DNA of 58,973 nt from Opitutia bacterium (GTDB taxonomy: Bacteria; Verrucomicrobiota; Verrucomicrobiia; Opitutales; Opitutaceae). The translations under genes and the position numbers were made by a program. The stretch is from assembly GCA_016217595.1 (NCBI GenBank), contig JACRHS010000029.1, positions 1 through 58,973 on the forward strand. The letters are read 5' to 3'. Within the stretch, counting starts at the first letter, position 1. Every line of letters begins with the position of its first letter. Below the pieces are notes generated by a model, which did no database searches, had not been told where the DNA came from, and saw only the letters and a program-made list of their open reading frames with translations. Below are positions 8,382-16,745 of this stretch, piece by piece.

Positions 8382-10184
8382 ATGCGCCCCGCCCCGCTGC
8401 CAACCTCCCCCGCCGTGAACGTCTCCTCGCGCCGCATCTACCTCTACTGGCTGCTCCTGCTGGTGCCCACGCTGGCGGTCGGCGCGGCGGCGTTGCTGCT
8501 CCTGCAACGCGAACAGGCGCGGCTCGTCGAGCGCACCAGCCAGGCCGACGCCGCCCGTCGCGCCGCGGTCGAGGCCCGCACCCGGCTCGTGGCGGAGAAC
8601 GTCGAACTGCTCATCGGCGATATCGAGAACGGCCTGCTCGATGCGCTGGCCGCCGTGCCTGCGAACGAACTCGATGCGTTTCTCGCGCAATGGGAGAAAA
8701 CAAATCCGCTCGTGCGCACGGCATTTCGCAGCACCGCCGAAGCGCAGCTCCTGCGCCCGGGCAGCACGGCGACCGACGAGAGCGCCCGCGGCTTCCGCCG
8801 GCGTTTCGCGGCGGCGTGGGCCGCGCGTCCACCGTGGACGGTCGATTTCGTCAACCCAGCGTCGAGCGTGAATGACAAAGTACTGCGGCGGGAGAAAGCG
8901 CAAGAGCCCGCCCCGCTCTCAGCCAACGTCGCCAACGTGCAGCGGGCGCGCCAAGAAGCGCAGGCGTTTTCCAAGGTGAGAAACTACGCCTCGTCCGCGC
9001 CCATGGCGGACCAACTAGAGGGCGCGCCCGCCCAGCGCAAAGACCAGTCCGTGCAGCAATTCACCGCTCCCGATCGACGCGGCTGGGCACCGTGGCGGCA
9101 CGAAGGCCGCCTGCATCTGCTCGGCTGGGTGCAACCCGGTGGCGCCGGTGAAGTGCGCGGCGTGGAGCTGGAACTGGCGGCACTCGTCTCGCGGCTGGGC
9201 AGCGTGCTCCCGGCCGAGGTTGCCGTCCGCGAAGGCTACGCCCTGCGCGACGACAAAGCCCGCGTGCTGCACCAATCCGGACTCCTGCCGCGCGACGGCG
9301 TGCCGACGCTTCGCGTGCCATTGGCGGCGACATTGCTGCCCGGTTGGGACGTGGCGGGATTTCTTCCGGCCGCCGAGTACGGCGCGAGCTCCGATCGCGG
9401 TTTCGCCCTCATCGGCGCGCTGCTGATCGGCATCTTTGTCATCGCGATTCTCTCGGGCGGCTCGCTGCTGCTCTGGCAGGCGCGCCACAGCGCCGAGGAG
9501 GCGCGGCAGAAAACGTCGTTCGTCGCCAACGTCTCGCACGAGTTCAAAACGCCGCTGACCACGATCCGCCTTTACGCCGAGCTGCTCGAGCAAGGCCGCG
9601 TCGCCGACGCCGAGAAACGCACCGACTACCTGCGCACGATCGGCCGCGAGACCCAGCGCCTCGCGCGGTTGGTGAACAACGCGCTCGATTTCAGCCGGCT
9701 CGAACAAGGACGGAAGAAATTCCAACTTGAACCGCTGGAGCTCGGCGCCGAGTTGACCCACCTCCTCGACGCCCATCGCCCGCGCCTGACCGAGGTCGGC
9801 CTGACGCTGCAATTCCATCCGCCCGTCGCGCCGCTCACCGTGACGACCGACCGCGATGCGCTCGCCCAGATCGTGCTCAACCTCCTCGACAACGCCGGTA
9901 AATACGCCGCGACCGGCGGCGAGGTCACCATCACGCTCGCCGCGCGTGCCAGCGGCGTCGGCGCTGAGCTGCATGTGCTCGACCGCGGCCCCGGCGTGCC
10001 GCCCGAACACCGCGCGCGGATTTTTGAGAAATTCCACCGTGTCGACGACACGCTCACCGCGGAAAAAGGCGGCGCAGGACTCGGCCTGAGCATCGCACGG
10101 CAACTTGCCCGCGGCCTCGGCGGCGACTTGCGTTACGCGCCACGCGACGGCGGCGGCGCCGCGTTCATCCTCGAATTACCATGA
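8382..10184 (+). CDS. Membrane sensor histidine kinase
   Basis: The 600-residue protein has one N-terminal membrane segment (about 23-41), a large periplasmic sensor region (about 42-335) of no recognisable family, a second membrane segment (about 340-362, FALIGALLIGIFVIAIL), then HisKA with the phospho-acceptor H386 in NVSHEFKTPLTT, and a HATPase_c domain with N-box NLLDNAGKYA and G-box GAGLGLSIARQLA. No HAMP domain is evident. It autophosphorylates and passes phosphate to the regulator that overlaps its stop by 4 nt (ATGA). The start could also be the GTG at 8415. The stimulus is unknown; the VWA protein upstream is a plausible partner. Confidence 0.93.
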   Translation: MRPAPLPTSPAVNVSSRRIYLYWLLLLVPTLAVGAAALLLLQREQARLVERTSQADAARRAAVEARTRLVAENVELLIGDIENGLLDALAAVPANELDAFLAQWEKTNPLVRTAFRSTAEAQLLRPGSTATDESARGFRRRFAAAWAARPPWTVDFVNPASSVNDKVLRREKAQEPAPLSANVANVQRARQEAQAFSKVRNYASSAPMADQLEGAPAQRKDQSVQQFTAPDRRGWAPWRHEGRLHLLGWVQPGGAGEVRGVELELAALVSRLGSVLPAEVAVREGYALRDDKARVLHQSGLLPRDGVPTLRVPLAATLLPGWDVAGFLPAAEYGASSDRGFALIGALLIGIFVIAILSGGSLLLWQARHSAEEARQKTSFVANVSHEFKTPLTTIRLYAELLEQGRVADAEKRTDYLRTIGRETQRLARLVNNALDFSRLEQGRKKFQLEPLELGAELTHLLDAHRPRLTEVGLTLQFHPPVAPLTVTTDRDALAQIVLNLLDNAGKYAATGGEVTITLAARASGVGAELHVLDRGPGVPPEHRARIFEKFHRVDDTLTAEKGGAGLGLSIARQLARGLGGDLRYAPRDGGGAAFILELP

Positions 10185-10906
10185 AAGCCCGCATCCTCCT
10201 CGCCGAAGACGACGCCAACATCCGGCACGGCCTCGTCGCCACGTTGGAAAGCGAAGGCTACGCCGTGACCGCCGCCAGCGATGGCGCGCAGGCCCTGCGC
10301 TTATTTCCGCAGGAGAAATTCGATCTCGTGCTGCTCGACGTGATGATGCCCAAGCGCAGCGGCTACGATGTCTGCCGCGAACTGCGGCAACAGGCCGCGC
10401 GCGTGCCGATCCTGTTTCTCACGGCCAAGGGCGAGGAGATCGACAAGGTGGTCGGACTCAAACTCGGCGCCGACGATTATGTGACGAAACCCTTCGGCGT
10501 GCATGAGCTGCTCGCCCGCGTGGAAGCATTGCTGCGCCGCAGCCGCACCGCGCAGTTGCCCGAAGAGACCGCGAGCGCGTTGCCGCCGGTGTTTTCCTTT
10601 GGCGCCGCCACCATCGACCGGCGGCAGTTCACGGCCCAGTTGCCCGGGGGCGAGGCGGCGGCGCTCACCGCGCGGGAGATGAAGCTCGTGGAAATGCTGG
10701 CGGCGCATCCCGGCGAGACGCTCACGCGCGACGCGCTGCTCAACGGCGTGTGGGGCGTGGATTATTTCGGCACGACCCGCACGCTCGATCAGCACGTGGC
10801 CCAACTGCGAAAAAAAGTTGAGCCCGATCCCGAGACGCCGACGGCGATCATCACCGTGCACGGCGTGGGCTACCGTTACGCGCCCGCGTTGGCGAGCCGG
10901 CGCTGA
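10181..10906 (+). CDS. OmpR/PhoB-family response regulator
   Basis: The 241-residue cytoplasmic regulator has a receiver domain (1-115) with acidic pocket EDD near residue 9, phospho-acceptor D53 in LLDVMMP, T in FLTAKG and K in VTKPF, and a C-terminal winged helix (about 140-235) containing LTAREMKLVEML and the typical VHGVGYRY wing. It overlaps the kinase stop codon by 4 nt, which indicates translational coupling and a cognate pair. Its last 31 bp overlap, on the opposite strand, the 3' end of the xylulokinase gene. Target genes cannot be told from the sequence. Confidence 0.95.
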   Translation: MKARILLAEDDANIRHGLVATLESEGYAVTAASDGAQALRLFPQEKFDLVLLDVMMPKRSGYDVCRELRQQAARVPILFLTAKGEEIDKVVGLKLGADDYVTKPFGVHELLARVEALLRRSRTAQLPEETASALPPVFSFGAATIDRRQFTAQLPGGEAAALTAREMKLVEMLAAHPGETLTRDALLNGVWGVDYFGTTRTLDQHVAQLRKKVEPDPETPTAIITVHGVGYRYAPALASRR

Positions 10907-12399
10907 TCCGGGAACAGCGGCCGCAACGCCTGGCCCAGATTGTCCTGCAACGCCTGCTGCTCGCGATAACGGGCCACGTTGGCTTTGTTCGGCTGGCAAC
11001 GGGTTTTCTCGTCAAGCGCCACGATGCCGGAGGTCAGATCGGAAATCTTCGCCTTGCGATTCGCGCGCACCGCGAGCGCCCACGCCGCCTGCAACGCACC
11101 ACCGAGCGCCGCGCCTTCATCCTCGACCATCGCAACGACGGGCACGCCGAAGATGTCGGCCATCATCTGCCGCCAGACGGGCGATTTCGCACCGCCACCG
11201 GTCACGCGAATTTCGCGGGCTTTGACGCCGAGCGCGGCGAGACGGCGCAGGCCGTAATTCATGCCCATCGTGACGCCTTCCATGGCGGCGCGGGCGATGT
11301 AGGCGGGTTGCACATTCCGGCCGTTGATGCCGAGCAGCACACCGGAGCCGAGCGGGACGTTGGGCGTGCGTTCGCCTTCGAGATAGGGCAACAGCACCAA
11401 CCCGCCGGCGCCGACGGGTGCGGAGGCCGCAGTCTCGTCGAACGCGCGCGGTTCGAGACCAAAGAGCCGCCGATAATGCTCCGTCACCGTGGTGACGTTC
11501 ATCGTGCAGAGCAGCGGCATCCAGCCGCCGGTCGAGGAGCAGAACGCGGCAATCTCGCCCTGCGGATCGACCACGGGCTGCGAGGCGAACGCGTAGATGG
11601 TGCCGCTCGTACCGAAGCTCGCGGTAATCACACCGGGCGTGACGTTGCCCGTGCCGATGGCGCCCATCATATTGTCGCCGCCGCCGGCGCTGACGATGAC
11701 GTCGGCGGACAAGCCGTACTGTTTCGCGAGCTCGGGCCGGAGCGTGCCGACAATGGCATCGGAGCCGGAAAGCGCGGGCAGCCAGTCGCCGAGGTTGCGA
11801 TCGATAGCCGCGAGCGCGGGCTTCGACCAGACGCGTTTGCGCACGTCCATCAACGCCGTGCCCGAGGCGTCGCCATGCTCCATGAAGTAGTTTCCGGTGA
11901 GATGGAAATTGAGATAGTCGTGCGGCAGCAGCACGTGTCGGAGGCGGCGGAAATTCGCGGGCTCGTGGCGTTTCAACCAGAGGATTTTCGGCGCGGTGAA
12001 GCCGGGCAGGAAATGCAGGCCGATCTGCCGGAGCGCGGCCTTCGGTCCGCCGATTTTTTTCGTAAGCAGAGCGCATTCCTCGACGGTGCTGGTGTCGCAC
12101 CAGAGTTTGGCGGGGCGGATGACCGCGCCCTGGGCGTCGAGCGGCACGAAGCCGTGCTGCTGGCCGGACACGCCGATGCCGCGGATTTGTTGCGCATCCA
12201 CTTTTGCCACCACGGCGGCGATCACAGTATCGAGCGCGGCGGTCCACTCCTGCGGATGTTGCTCCATGTGCCCAACGGGAAGGCCGGGGATGAGGCGGTG
12301 CGGCGCGCGCGCCTCCGCGATCACTTTTTTTTGGTCCAAGTCGAGGACGATCGCCTTGGTGCTTTGGGTGCCGGAATCAATGCCGATGTAGAGGGACAT
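10876..12399 (-). CDS. xylB: Xylulokinase
   Basis: This FGGY-family kinase phosphorylates D-xylulose with ATP, feeding the pentose phosphate pathway. The 507-residue protein starts MSLYIGIDSGTQSTKA, the first phosphate-binding loop, has the FGGY signature region (VSGQQHGFVPLD and substrate Asp in GGGDNMMGAIGTG) and the C-terminal ATP loop VTGGGAKSPVWRQMMADIFG. Its length is typical. No xylose isomerase gene is adjacent, so function rests on similarity to XylB rather than context, though a transketolase gene lies 10 kb away. Its 3' end overlaps the convergent response regulator gene by 31 bp. Confidence 0.9.
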   Translation of the reverse strand: MSLYIGIDSGTQSTKAIVLDLDQKKVIAEARAPHRLIPGLPVGHMEQHPQEWTAALDTVIAAVVAKVDAQQIRGIGVSGQQHGFVPLDAQGAVIRPAKLWCDTSTVEECALLTKKIGGPKAALRQIGLHFLPGFTAPKILWLKRHEPANFRRLRHVLLPHDYLNFHLTGNYFMEHGDASGTALMDVRKRVWSKPALAAIDRNLGDWLPALSGSDAIVGTLRPELAKQYGLSADVIVSAGGGDNMMGAIGTGNVTPGVITASFGTSGTIYAFASQPVVDPQGEIAAFCSSTGGWMPLLCTMNVTTVTEHYRRLFGLEPRAFDETAASAPVGAGGLVLLPYLEGERTPNVPLGSGVLLGINGRNVQPAYIARAAMEGVTMGMNYGLRRLAALGVKAREIRVTGGGAKSPVWRQMMADIFGVPVVAMVEDEGAALGGALQAAWALAVRANRKAKISDLTSGIVALDEKTRCQPNKANVARYREQQALQDNLGQALRPLFPDQRRLANAGA

Positions 12400-12452
12400 G
12401 GGTATGCAAAGCGGCTACGGAGATTGCAGGGCCGAAGCCGCAGAAACCGGAG

Positions 12453-13604
12453 TCAGGCAAGACGCAGCGGGAGTGTCACACGAAAAACAGTGCCCTCCCC
12501 GTCCCGGCTGGAGAACCCCACCGAGCCCTTCAGGCACCGCTCGGTGAGAAGCTTCACACTGTAGGTGCCCAAACCGCGGCCCGGTCCCTTGGTGGAAAAC
12601 GAGCGTTGGAAAATCTGCAACTGCACCGCCCGCGGCATCACCTGCGGATTGCGAACGGTAAACACCAGCTCCTGGCCGATCTCGCGGCAATCAAGTGTGA
12701 TCGTCTCGCCCGGAGCACTGGCCTCGGCGGCATTTTTGGCGAGGTTGCCCAATACACGCCGGAGCAGGTTTTGATCCGTTTGGAAATCGACCGAATCCAC
12801 CGCCGAATCGACGAAGATGGAGCGGTGCTCCGCCACCGGATGGCATTGGTAAACGAGCGCCACCTGATGCAATAGATCGCAGGTATTCGCGAGACTGGGC
12901 CGGGGGATCAACTCGTCGCGTTCCGCCGCCGCCAAGTCGCGCTGCGCCTGAATCGTCTCGATCAGTTCGCGCATATTGACCTGCGACAACTCCAAGTCCT
13001 CGCGCAGTTCCTCGGGCGCCAGCGCCTTGATGCTGGCCAACAAATCTTCGGCGCCACTTGCGAGATTGAGCGTATCGTGGAAAAAAATCCGCTCCAATGC
13101 CGACCGGCGTTTCTCGTGACTGATATCGGTCACCGCCAGCAACGTGAACCGCTCGTCATTGACGACCAGCGGTGTGGTTAAAATCAGCAAATCGAGCGAT
13201 TGCTCGACGCCATCGATCCGCCGGGTCATCCGGCATTCCTGCTGGCAACGTTTGCCGTCCAACCCCTGCAATATGGTCTGCACGGCACCGCATTCCCGAC
13301 AAAACTCGCTCGTGCCGCAGCCGCCGGGGCAGGCGGTGGCATGGATGCAACCCAACGCTTCACCCGGACGTTTGCCGAGCAGTTCCTCCAGCGTCGCACC
13401 AGGGACCAAATCGCACACATTGCGACTGGCCGCGACAATCTGCCGCTGGCGATTCAGCACGAGCAGGCAATTCAAGCCCGCATTCAACAGCATGTCGGCC
13501 AGCGGGGTGCCGCCAAACAAGGCCGCTTGCGCTTGCACGGCCGCGGGGTCAAGACGCTCGCTCGGAGCGAAGAAGCTATTAGGCGCGGTGGGTGATTCGG
13601 CCAT
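12453..13604 (-). CDS. Cys-rich PAS-domain sensor histidine kinase, soluble
   Basis: The 383-residue protein has no membrane segment. A PAS-like domain (about 35-160) contains seven cysteines at 86, 92, 96, 102, 105, 120 and 124 within a CPGGCGTSEFCRECGA-like stretch, which suggests a metal, FeS or thiol redox sensor (inference). A dimerisation region with H176 in FFHDTLN is a plausible phospho-acceptor, then a HATPase domain with N-box NLAKNAAEAS and G-box GPGRGLGTYSVKLL. The ATG at 13604 was chosen; a longer frame starts at 13667. It is the last electron-transfer-locus gene on the minus strand, 115 nt after NrfD. No response regulator adjoins it. Confidence 0.82.
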   Translation of the reverse strand: MAESPTAPNSFFAPSERLDPAAVQAQAALFGGTPLADMLLNAGLNCLLVLNRQRQIVAASRNVCDLVPGATLEELLGKRPGEALGCIHATACPGGCGTSEFCRECGAVQTILQGLDGKRCQQECRMTRRIDGVEQSLDLLILTTPLVVNDERFTLLAVTDISHEKRRSALERIFFHDTLNLASGAEDLLASIKALAPEELREDLELSQVNMRELIETIQAQRDLAAAERDELIPRPSLANTCDLLHQVALVYQCHPVAEHRSIFVDSAVDSVDFQTDQNLLRRVLGNLAKNAAEASAPGETITLDCREIGQELVFTVRNPQVMPRAVQLQIFQRSFSTKGPGRGLGTYSVKLLTERCLKGSVGFSSRDGEGTVFRVTLPLRLA

Positions 13605-13718
13605 GATAGTGCAGTGAGACTTTTCCTGTTCTCGATTAGAAACGAGCCTGACAGAGGTTATCGTCACGAAACGCGCCAGAACAACTCCCGAATGGAAATT
13701 GATAGTATGACGGTTCGT

Positions 13719-14960
13719 CTACTTTTCTGCTGACGCGGGCTCCCCTGCCGCCGCAGTCACGGGCAGGATCGGGAGGAAATACCGCACCAACACACCGAGA
13801 ATCACGAAGGGCAGGATCATCAACGCGAGCCCCATGAGCCAGCCCTCCTGGCCGGCGGGTTCGAGTTTGAACGTGGTGAAACCGCGCAAACTCTTCGAGA
13901 AAAGCTGACCGCCGATCACGACGTTCCACCGCATCATCAGCACGCCCACCATGATCAGAACGGCGCTGATGAAATAGATGCGGCGGCGCAGCCACATCGC
14001 GATGCGCTCACGCAGCAGTTGTGTCGCCCCCAAGAGAAAGAGCGGCGCCAGCGTGCCCAGACAAAGCTGCCCCACCAGCAGCGAGTAAAACAATTTGCCC
14101 GCCGCGAGCTGTTTCAACACGTGGATCGATTCCTCCGCCTGGTACAACCGGTGAATCCAGTCGAGCGCCTCCACCGAGAAATCCACCAGCAAGGCGAAGA
14201 ACAGGAACATGCCCATTTTGTCCAGGCAGGCATCGTCGGCCGCGCGGCGGCGCACCCAGTTGAGCGCCATGTAAACCACCACGCACAGCGCCATGCCCGA
14301 CACGATGGCCGAGAAAATGAAGATGATCGGCATGAGAACATTGCCCCACCACGGGTTGGCTTTGATCGAGCCGAAGATGAAGCCCACGTAGCCGTGCAGC
14401 AAAAAAGCCGACGGTATGCCGATGATGGTGATCGTCTGACTCAGGCGCTCGTCGAGATGTAGCGCACCCGGCGAAACGTCGGTCGCTCCAAGCGTGAGCA
14501 GACGATAGAGCAAACCCTTGAAGCCCCGCTCGCGTTGCCCCCACACCACGAAGTCGCGCCGGTATTCGAGCCACAATTCGAGCAGCAGCACCGCCATGAT
14601 ATACCACGCATAGACGAAACCAAACATCGCCATCGGCGACGACACATGCGGCGTCACGATCACCTCCAAACAACGCTCCGGATGGCCGAGATGCAGCAGC
14701 AACGGCAGGGGCGCACAGAGGAGAAACGCCAGCGCCGTCAGAAGCGCCAGACGGTAGGCCGGCGCGAGCGCCTGCACGCTGAACACGCGCACCAGCGAGG
14801 CCATGATGAAGGCGCCGGCCACCAAACCCGTGATGTAGGGATACACCACGATCAACACGCTCCAGAGTAAATTCTGCTCGTTGGGGTAAACGTAACCATC
14901 GATATGGGTGACGAGCGTTTGCACCTCATTGACCGCTTGTGCTGTCGAGACCGGGTCCAT
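13719..14960 (-). CDS. NrfD/PsrC-type quinol-interacting membrane protein
   Basis: The 413-residue protein is very hydrophobic, with about 9-10 membrane helices, and matches the NrfD/PsrC polysulfide-reductase membrane subunit family: HLGHPERCLEVI after the second helix pair and an early YPYITGLVAGAF helix. Such subunits bind menaquinol and pass electrons to a partner 4x[4Fe-4S] protein. That partner gene ends 3 nt before this start, and the GAGGT ribosome-binding site lies inside its last codons, so the two are coupled. With the tetraheme cytochrome upstream, the set resembles Geobacter CbcSTU and E. coli NrfBCD. There is no catalytic subunit. Confidence 0.9.
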   Translation of the reverse strand: MDPVSTAQAVNEVQTLVTHIDGYVYPNEQNLLWSVLIVVYPYITGLVAGAFIMASLVRVFSVQALAPAYRLALLTALAFLLCAPLPLLLHLGHPERCLEVIVTPHVSSPMAMFGFVYAWYIMAVLLLELWLEYRRDFVVWGQRERGFKGLLYRLLTLGATDVSPGALHLDERLSQTITIIGIPSAFLLHGYVGFIFGSIKANPWWGNVLMPIIFIFSAIVSGMALCVVVYMALNWVRRRAADDACLDKMGMFLFFALLVDFSVEALDWIHRLYQAEESIHVLKQLAAGKLFYSLLVGQLCLGTLAPLFLLGATQLLRERIAMWLRRRIYFISAVLIMVGVLMMRWNVVIGGQLFSKSLRGFTTFKLEPAGQEGWLMGLALMILPFVILGVLVRYFLPILPVTAAAGEPASAEK

Positions 14961-14963
14961 GCG

Positions 14964-15776
14964 CTACCTCACTTCCTTGTCGATGTTGGCGTAAAGCACA
15001 CGCGGATCAGTGCCCAAATTGGGCTTGAGCGCCTGCACTTTGTTTTTGCGGATGAACGCCTGCAACGGGTCGTTTTCCACCGGGTTTTTCAAATCGCCGA
15101 AAATGCGCGCTTGCCCGGGGCAAACCTCCACGCACGCCGGTTTCAGCTCGCGCGTAATGCGATGATAACAGAGCGAGCACTTGTCCGCAGTGTGTGTCTC
15201 CGGGTTCAAGAAACGGCAGCCGTAGGGACAAGCCTGGATGCAAAACCCACAGCCGATGCAGTAATTTGGATCGACCAATACCGCCCCATCCGGCGAATCA
15301 AACGTCGCGCCGACCGGACACGCCTGGGTGCAGGGCGACTTTTCGCAGAGATTGCAGAGTTTCGGGACGAAAAACGCTTTGAGAATATCCGTCCGCGGCA
15401 CCATCGACGGCGGAAACCCGCCACGCCCGCCATTCGGCGAATCCACCAGCACTTCGCCCCGCGCATCACCCGAACCGGCCGCCGGCTTTTTGATGATGTA
15501 GCGTTCGATCCACGTGCGAAAATACATCGATTCCGACGGCACATGGTTCTCCGTTTTGCAAGCCTCGACGCAAGCGCCACAGCCGATGCACCGGTCCGCA
15601 TCGATGCACATGAGCCATTTGTGTTTGAAGGGATCGTAGCCCTTGGGGGCTTGCGTGGAGACGAAGACTTTTTTCACGGCAGTCTTCGCCGCTTGGGCGA
15701 TGGGCTGCGCCATCAGCCAGCTGGCGACGCCACCGAACCCCACCAGCAGCTGACGGCGGGATAGAGTGAACTTCAT
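14964..15776 (-). CDS. Tat-exported 4x[4Fe-4S] ferredoxin subunit (NrfC/DmsB-like)
   Basis: The 270-residue protein starts with a twin-arginine signal (SRRQLLVG, R7-R8) and a hydrophobic stretch. Four cysteine groups follow: CIGCGACVEAC, CNLCEKSPCTQACP, CIGCGFCIQACPYGC, and CSLC with CVEVCP, which is the full set for four cubane clusters. It should carry electrons on the periplasmic side between the NrfD membrane subunit and cytochrome c. The start at 15776 has AAGGAG 6 nt upstream and overlaps the tetraheme stop by 4 nt (ATGA). A longer open frame from 15809 is less likely. Gene order and coupling mark it as a subunit of one complex. Confidence 0.93.
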   Translation of the reverse strand: MKFTLSRRQLLVGFGGVASWLMAQPIAQAAKTAVKKVFVSTQAPKGYDPFKHKWLMCIDADRCIGCGACVEACKTENHVPSESMYFRTWIERYIIKKPAAGSGDARGEVLVDSPNGGRGGFPPSMVPRTDILKAFFVPKLCNLCEKSPCTQACPVGATFDSPDGAVLVDPNYCIGCGFCIQACPYGCRFLNPETHTADKCSLCYHRITRELKPACVEVCPGQARIFGDLKNPVENDPLQAFIRKNKVQALKPNLGTDPRVLYANIDKEVR

Positions 15777-16228
15777 GGAGTCTCCTTGGGTTGATGGGGT
15801 ACGTGGCAATCCACACAGCGATCGCCGCGGAAATGACTCTTTTCGGCGATTTGCTTGAGCCAGGCCGGCCGCGCTTCGTCGACTTCATGGCAGCGCAGAC
15901 ACAAGCGGTCGTTCAGCTTGGCGTTCTTCACATCGGGATCCTTGGCGTGTTCGCGCCCGGGGCCGTGGCACGCCTCACACGCCACGGTTTTGTGTTCGAA
16001 CTTTGCCACCTTCTGCACGATGTCCGAGTGGCACTCATTGCAGGCCTTCATCCCGGCATAAGTCGGCGGGCGCGCAGCAATCTCCTCCAGCGCCGCACCG
16101 CGGTAATGGCCGTATTCGCCAAACGACGCCGGCCTGAGCATGTGACGCATAACGCCATACGAGCCGAGGATCGTGACGGTCAGCAGCACCAACCGCAAAA
16201 TCTGCGGCGGTAACTTTAGCGGGGTCAT
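15773..16228 (-). CDS. Membrane-anchored tetraheme cytochrome c
   Basis: The 151-residue protein has an uncleaved-looking N-terminal helix (about 10-30) and four CXXCH heme sites: CNECH, CEACH, CLRCH and CVDCH. Several extra His residues can act as distal ligands. It is the electron-exit subunit in the same transcription unit as the FeS and NrfD genes; its stop overlaps the FeS start by 4 nt. The trio tetraheme-FeS-NrfD has the make-up of Geobacter Cbc4 (CbcSTU) menaquinol oxidoreductase, as known from that genus; this is a resemblance of composition, not a tested homology. Confidence 0.9.
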   Translation of the reverse strand: MTPLKLPPQILRLVLLTVTILGSYGVMRHMLRPASFGEYGHYRGAALEEIAARPPTYAGMKACNECHSDIVQKVAKFEHKTVACEACHGPGREHAKDPDVKNAKLNDRLCLRCHEVDEARPAWLKQIAEKSHFRGDRCVDCHVPHQPKETP

Positions 16229-16252
16229 GAGAGAAAGCCGCGGCGGGCCGGA

Positions 16253-16582
16253 TTATTTTTTTAACCCGCGCACGTAGGCTACGAGCGCCCTGATGTCGTC
16301 GTCGGACAAACCCTCCATCGCCTTCATCTTCAGTTTACCCTCCTTGTCCTTCAGTCCATCTTTCATGGCCTTGAAGGCGTCGGCATCGGTGAACTGGGCC
16401 TGGACCTTGGCATCGGTGAGATCGCGCAAGTTCAGCTTTTTTCCCATCTTGGTATCGCCCGCGCCCGCACTGCCGTGGCACTTGGCGCACATTTCATCCC
16501 AATTCGCTTTCGCATCGGCGGCCAACCCAACAGAGGCCGACCCGAGAACCAACAACGCAGCCAATCCGAGATAGTTTTTCAT
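16253..16582 (-). CDS. Small class I monoheme cytochrome c
   Basis: The 109-residue preprotein has a cleavable signal (about 1-21, ending GLAADA), one CAKCH heme site early in the mature chain, and a C-terminal Met (MKAMEG region) as likely sixth ligand. It is a periplasmic electron shuttle. It is clearly homologous to the two tandem genes at 18369 and 18766 (shared MGKKLxLxD, TDAKVQ and DDIRALVAYVR-like ends), so this locus has three copies. It ends 24 nt before the tetraheme start and probably belongs to that operon. Confidence 0.92.
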   Translation of the reverse strand: MKNYLGLAALLVLGSASVGLAADAKANWDEMCAKCHGSAGAGDTKMGKKLNLRDLTDAKVQAQFTDADAFKAMKDGLKDKEGKLKMKAMEGLSDDDIRALVAYVRGLKK

Positions 16583-16707
16583 GGGGATTAACGGGGTGCA
16601 CTCGCGCCGTGAAAGCAGGTGGCGCTACGCCCGCAAGCGTCTCACAAACACACGGCAATACAAGACCATTAACCGGCCTTCCCTGCCATTAAAGATACGC
16701 TGATGCC

Positions 16708-16735
16708 GTGCACCCAGCCCCAACGCCGGGTGCAC
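16708..16735. repeat. Intergenic hairpin before the small cytochrome gene
   Basis: GTGCACCC at 16708-16715 pairs with GGGTGCAC at 16728-16735 around a 12-nt loop. It lies between the heptaheme stop (minus strand) and the next cytochrome start. No T-tract follows on either strand, so it may be an mRNA end-stabiliser or a partial terminator. Confidence 0.5.
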
Positions 16736-16745
16736 GCGGACTGGG

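Noticed and set aside
13719..16228. Complete Nrf nitrite reductase system
   Set aside because: NrfB/C/D-like parts are present but no pentaheme NrfA (with its CXXCK heme site) is found in the window.
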